Positions 62,195-64,000 of a stretch of DNA of 64,000 nt are shown here, one piece after another. Source of the stretch: Acidobacteriota bacterium (GTDB lineage: Bacteria; Acidobacteriota; Blastocatellia; Pyrinomonadales; Pyrinomonadaceae); the NCBI GenBank assembly GCA_019639235.1, contig JAHBSG010000021.1, forward strand, positions 1 through 64,000. The letters run 5' to 3'. The notes beneath the pieces are model-generated. The model worked only from the letters and a program-made list of their open reading frames with translations. It did not search any database and was not told the DNA's origin. The translations under genes and the position numbers were made by a program. Positions within the stretch are counted from its first letter, which is position 1, and every line of letters starts with the position of its first letter.

Positions 62195-63160
62195 CTATCT
62201 TTTCCCGCCGAACACATCGTTAGAAGCAGACGGCAAGAAGTCGAGATCGCCGATGCTTTCATTTAGCGTGACAACTCTCGGCGCAAAACTGAATCGCTTC
62301 GAGCCGACGGTTACAACGACGGTTTGGCCGGCCGTCAGTCCCTCAAACCGGAAATTGCCGAACGAACTGCTTGTTGCCCGATGAATCTCTCCATCCTGGT
62401 CGGTCAGCGTCACGGTCGCGTTTTGAATGCCGCGGCCTTCGGAGTCCATTATTCGCCCCTCGACGGAGACGCCCGAACTTGAAGGTATCTGGTAGATCGG
62501 CACAGGGTTCGAAGCGAACGTTCCTGAACCTGCTGCCGACATGCTCTGAAGAAAGCTTCCTGCACCTAGCGAAAGCGAAGGAGATAGCGAAGAGAAACTG
62601 AACGCCAGATTACGCTGCGTGGTTGATGCGAACGACAAAAAGTGCGAGCCGAATGTGACCGTGTGGTCAGGCGTAGTAGCCGACATCGTGGCCGAGTTTC
62701 CGCCGTTTGCTCCGGTGATGGAGGGCGACTGAGAATTCGGAGAAAACACTGCCGTCAACAAATTGGTTCGGTCGCCGCCGCCAACTCCCGGAGGTGCGGG
62801 CGTGTCGCGAATGATCTGAATGATCACAGTTTGATCCAAGGGCTGCGAGAGGGTTCCGCCGTTTACAGAACCAGGCTGCGTTGTGACCGTCGTGATGTAA
62901 AGACGAGCGCTCTGAATGCCCACCAGAGAGGGCGGAAGACCCGCGATGTTCTGATACAGAAAGAAGATCGGGGAGCCGCCGCTCACCTGATTAAAAGTTC
63001 CGCTAGTCGTCAAGTTGTTAAAAACAAAATCTTGTGTGCCGTTCTGCTCGAAGAACTGAGCAAACGTTACGGTCTGTGCAGACGCTGAGAAGGTGAACAC
63101 CAGCGAAAGCGAAAGAACGGCGGCGATCTGACGTAGTTTCACGATAAAAGGAAGTTTCAT
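62195..63160 (-). CDS. secreted protein with C-terminal CarboxypepD-reg-like module
   Basis: A 321-residue exported protein. The start at 63160 follows GAGGCC; an ATG four codons upstream has no ribosome site. The signal peptide ends at SASAQTVTFAQF. The body (residues 30-230) is a Ser/Thr/Asn-rich beta domain (TQDFVFNNLTTSGTF, SARLYITTVT) of unknown family. Residues 235-315 form the module VEGRIMDSEGRGIQNATVTL, SFGNFRFEGLTAGQTVVV, FAPRVVTLNE seen in three other proteins here. It is divergent from sucD with its own promoter. Confidence 0.82.
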   Translation of the reverse strand: MKLPFIVKLRQIAAVLSLSLVFTFSASAQTVTFAQFFEQNGTQDFVFNNLTTSGTFNQVSGGSPIFFLYQNIAGLPPSLVGIQSARLYITTVTTQPGSVNGGTLSQPLDQTVIIQIIRDTPAPPGVGGGDRTNLLTAVFSPNSQSPSITGANGGNSATMSATTPDHTVTFGSHFLSFASTTQRNLAFSFSSLSPSLSLGAGSFLQSMSAAGSGTFASNPVPIYQIPSSSGVSVEGRIMDSEGRGIQNATVTLTDQDGEIHRATSSSFGNFRFEGLTAGQTVVVTVGSKRFSFAPRVVTLNESIGDLDFLPSASNDVFGGKR

Positions 63161-63275
63161 TTGGGGCCTCATTTTGGTTAGTCGGAGTTTTGCGGGAAAG
63201 AGTTCGGGACTGGCGTAATGAATGGACTAAATTCTTAGGGCGCTAAAGCAGGAACACCCCTTGCTGTCAAACGCT

Positions 63276-63304
63276 AGTATACAAGGTACAACAAGTTTTG
63301 TCCA
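63276..63304 (-). promoter_or_regulatory. sigma-70-type promoter of the secreted protein gene
   Basis: On the minus strand TGGACA (63304-63299), a 17-base spacer, TATACT (63281-63276) with a TG one base upstream. The leader is about 108 bases. The opposite sucD side has a weaker TAGAAT at 63371-63376. Confidence 0.72.
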
Positions 63305-63440
63305 CAGTTTTCTTTAGGCCGGTTTGGGGGCGAAGCATGCAGGCGTTTTTCGAAACTTCGTGACGGATGTTAGAATCAACCGCATAGTTGAATTAGTCGA
63401 AGGTCCTACTTCAAATAAAAATCCTTTTGGAGAAATAAGT

Positions 63441-64000
63441 TTGGCAACACTAGTCGATAAGAACACGCGCCTGATCGTTCAGGGCATTACCGGTAAAGAG
63501 GGAACCTTTCACACGCTCCAGATGCGTGATTACGGCACCAACGTCGTCGGCGGCGTAACGCCCGGCAAGGGCGGGACGACCCACGAGGGCATTCCGGTCT
63601 TTAATACCGTTGCCGATGCCGTAAAAGAAACCGGTGCGAATGCCTCGGTCATTTATGTGCCGCCGGCATTTGCCGCGGACGCGATAATGGAAGCCGCCGA
63701 TGCGGGCTTGCCGCTCGTTGTCTGCATCACCGAGGGAATCCCGGTCGCCGATATGGTCAAGGCGAATGAGTATCTGAGCACTCGCTCGACGCGGATGATC
63801 GGGCCGAACTGCCCCGGCATCATCTCGCCCGGCAAGTGCAAGATCGGCATTATGCCCGGCCATATACATAAGGAAGGCCGGATCGGCGTGGTTTCCCGCT
63901 CGGGAACGCTTACCTATGAGGCCGTCGGCCAATTGACGGCGTTGGGCCTAGGCCAATCGACCGCCATCGGCATCGGCGGTGACCCGATCATCGGGACGAC
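63441..64000 (+). CDS. sucD: succinyl-CoA ligase alpha subunit, 5' part
   Basis: The first 186 codons of sucD; the gene runs past the window. The start is TTG at 63441 with GGAG about 9 bases upstream; no ATG or GTG fits. The sequence [20 protein letters not shown] is the canonical N-terminus of SucD. It is followed by the CoA-binding-domain motifs [60 protein letters not shown] and [12 protein letters not shown]. It catalyses the substrate-level phosphorylation step of the TCA cycle with SucC. The catalytic His lies beyond the end of the window. Confidence 0.95.
   Translation, partial: MATLVDKNTRLIVQGITGKEGTFHTLQMRDYGTNVVGGVTPGKGGTTHEGIPVFNTVADAVKETGANASVIYVPPAFAADAIMEAADAGLPLVVCITEGIPVADMVKANEYLSTRSTRMIGPNCPGIISPGKCKIGIMPGHIHKEGRIGVVSRSGTLTYEAVGQLTALGLGQSTAIGIGGDPIIGT

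Noticed and set aside
63450-63932. Minus-strand frame of 160 codons at the right edge
   Set aside because: It is antisense to an unmistakable sucD reading frame that starts with TTG.

Overview
The window is a gene-dense stretch of about 57-58% GC chromosome from a Gram-negative aerobic heterotroph. The mix suggests Acidobacteriota, probably class Blastocatellia (Pyrinomonas-like): secreted proteins ending in a carboxypeptidase-regulatory-like module, tail-fibre (S74) proteins with Sec signals, a ToxR-type regulator fused to TPRs, FtsX/MacB-type permeases, and several lipoproteins of no known family. The placement is inferred from gene content; no rRNA is present to settle it. I saw no tRNA, rRNA, CRISPR array, integrase or transposase.

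Layout. 0-8 kb: the end of a caa3-type oxidase operon, a Lol-like lipoprotein-handling cluster, a radical SAM enzyme, a Phd/ParE toxin-antitoxin pair with a clear operator, then housekeeping genes. 8-19 kb: pyruvate kinase, a GH15 glucoamylase, Nudix and TlpA genes on the minus strand; a NifU-like protein, a CNNM/CorC protein, enolase and a phosphoglycerate mutase homologue on the plus strand. The mutase has lost most of its catalytic metal ligands. 19.7-21.2 kb: a repeat-rich intergenic zone with tandem heptamers and octamers, three small GNRA-capped hairpins and a probable small RNA on the minus strand. 21-30 kb: an ABC exporter, a CYTH protein, a hybrid histidine kinase, and a sigma-54 response regulator surrounded by three very small membrane-protein genes and canonical -24/-12 promoters.

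30-50 kb: a secreted/surface island. It holds a 1323-residue beta-helix protein, a membrane-bound winged-helix/TPR regulator, two S74 tail-fibre-like proteins, a small secreted protein, a 1193-residue FN3 protein and a TonB-dependent receptor. Four proteins here and at 62-63 kb share one C-terminal module. 50-64 kb: an S9 peptidase with an extra C-terminal domain, YraN, a YyaL-type protein, a duplicated pair of Asn-rich low-complexity lipoproteins with near-identical promoters, a degenerate GGDEF protein, a beta-CASP nuclease, two FtsX-type permeases without an ATPase, and the start of sucD.

The strongest leads are the catalytically disarmed phosphoglycerate mutase beside enolase, the sigma-54 regulator with its small-membrane-protein targets, the sigma-70-promoted small RNA near 21.1 kb, the GNRA hairpin repeats, and the paired low-complexity lipoproteins. 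Promoters, terminators and folds were read by eye. Family calls rest on motifs and remembered family sequences, with no database search.
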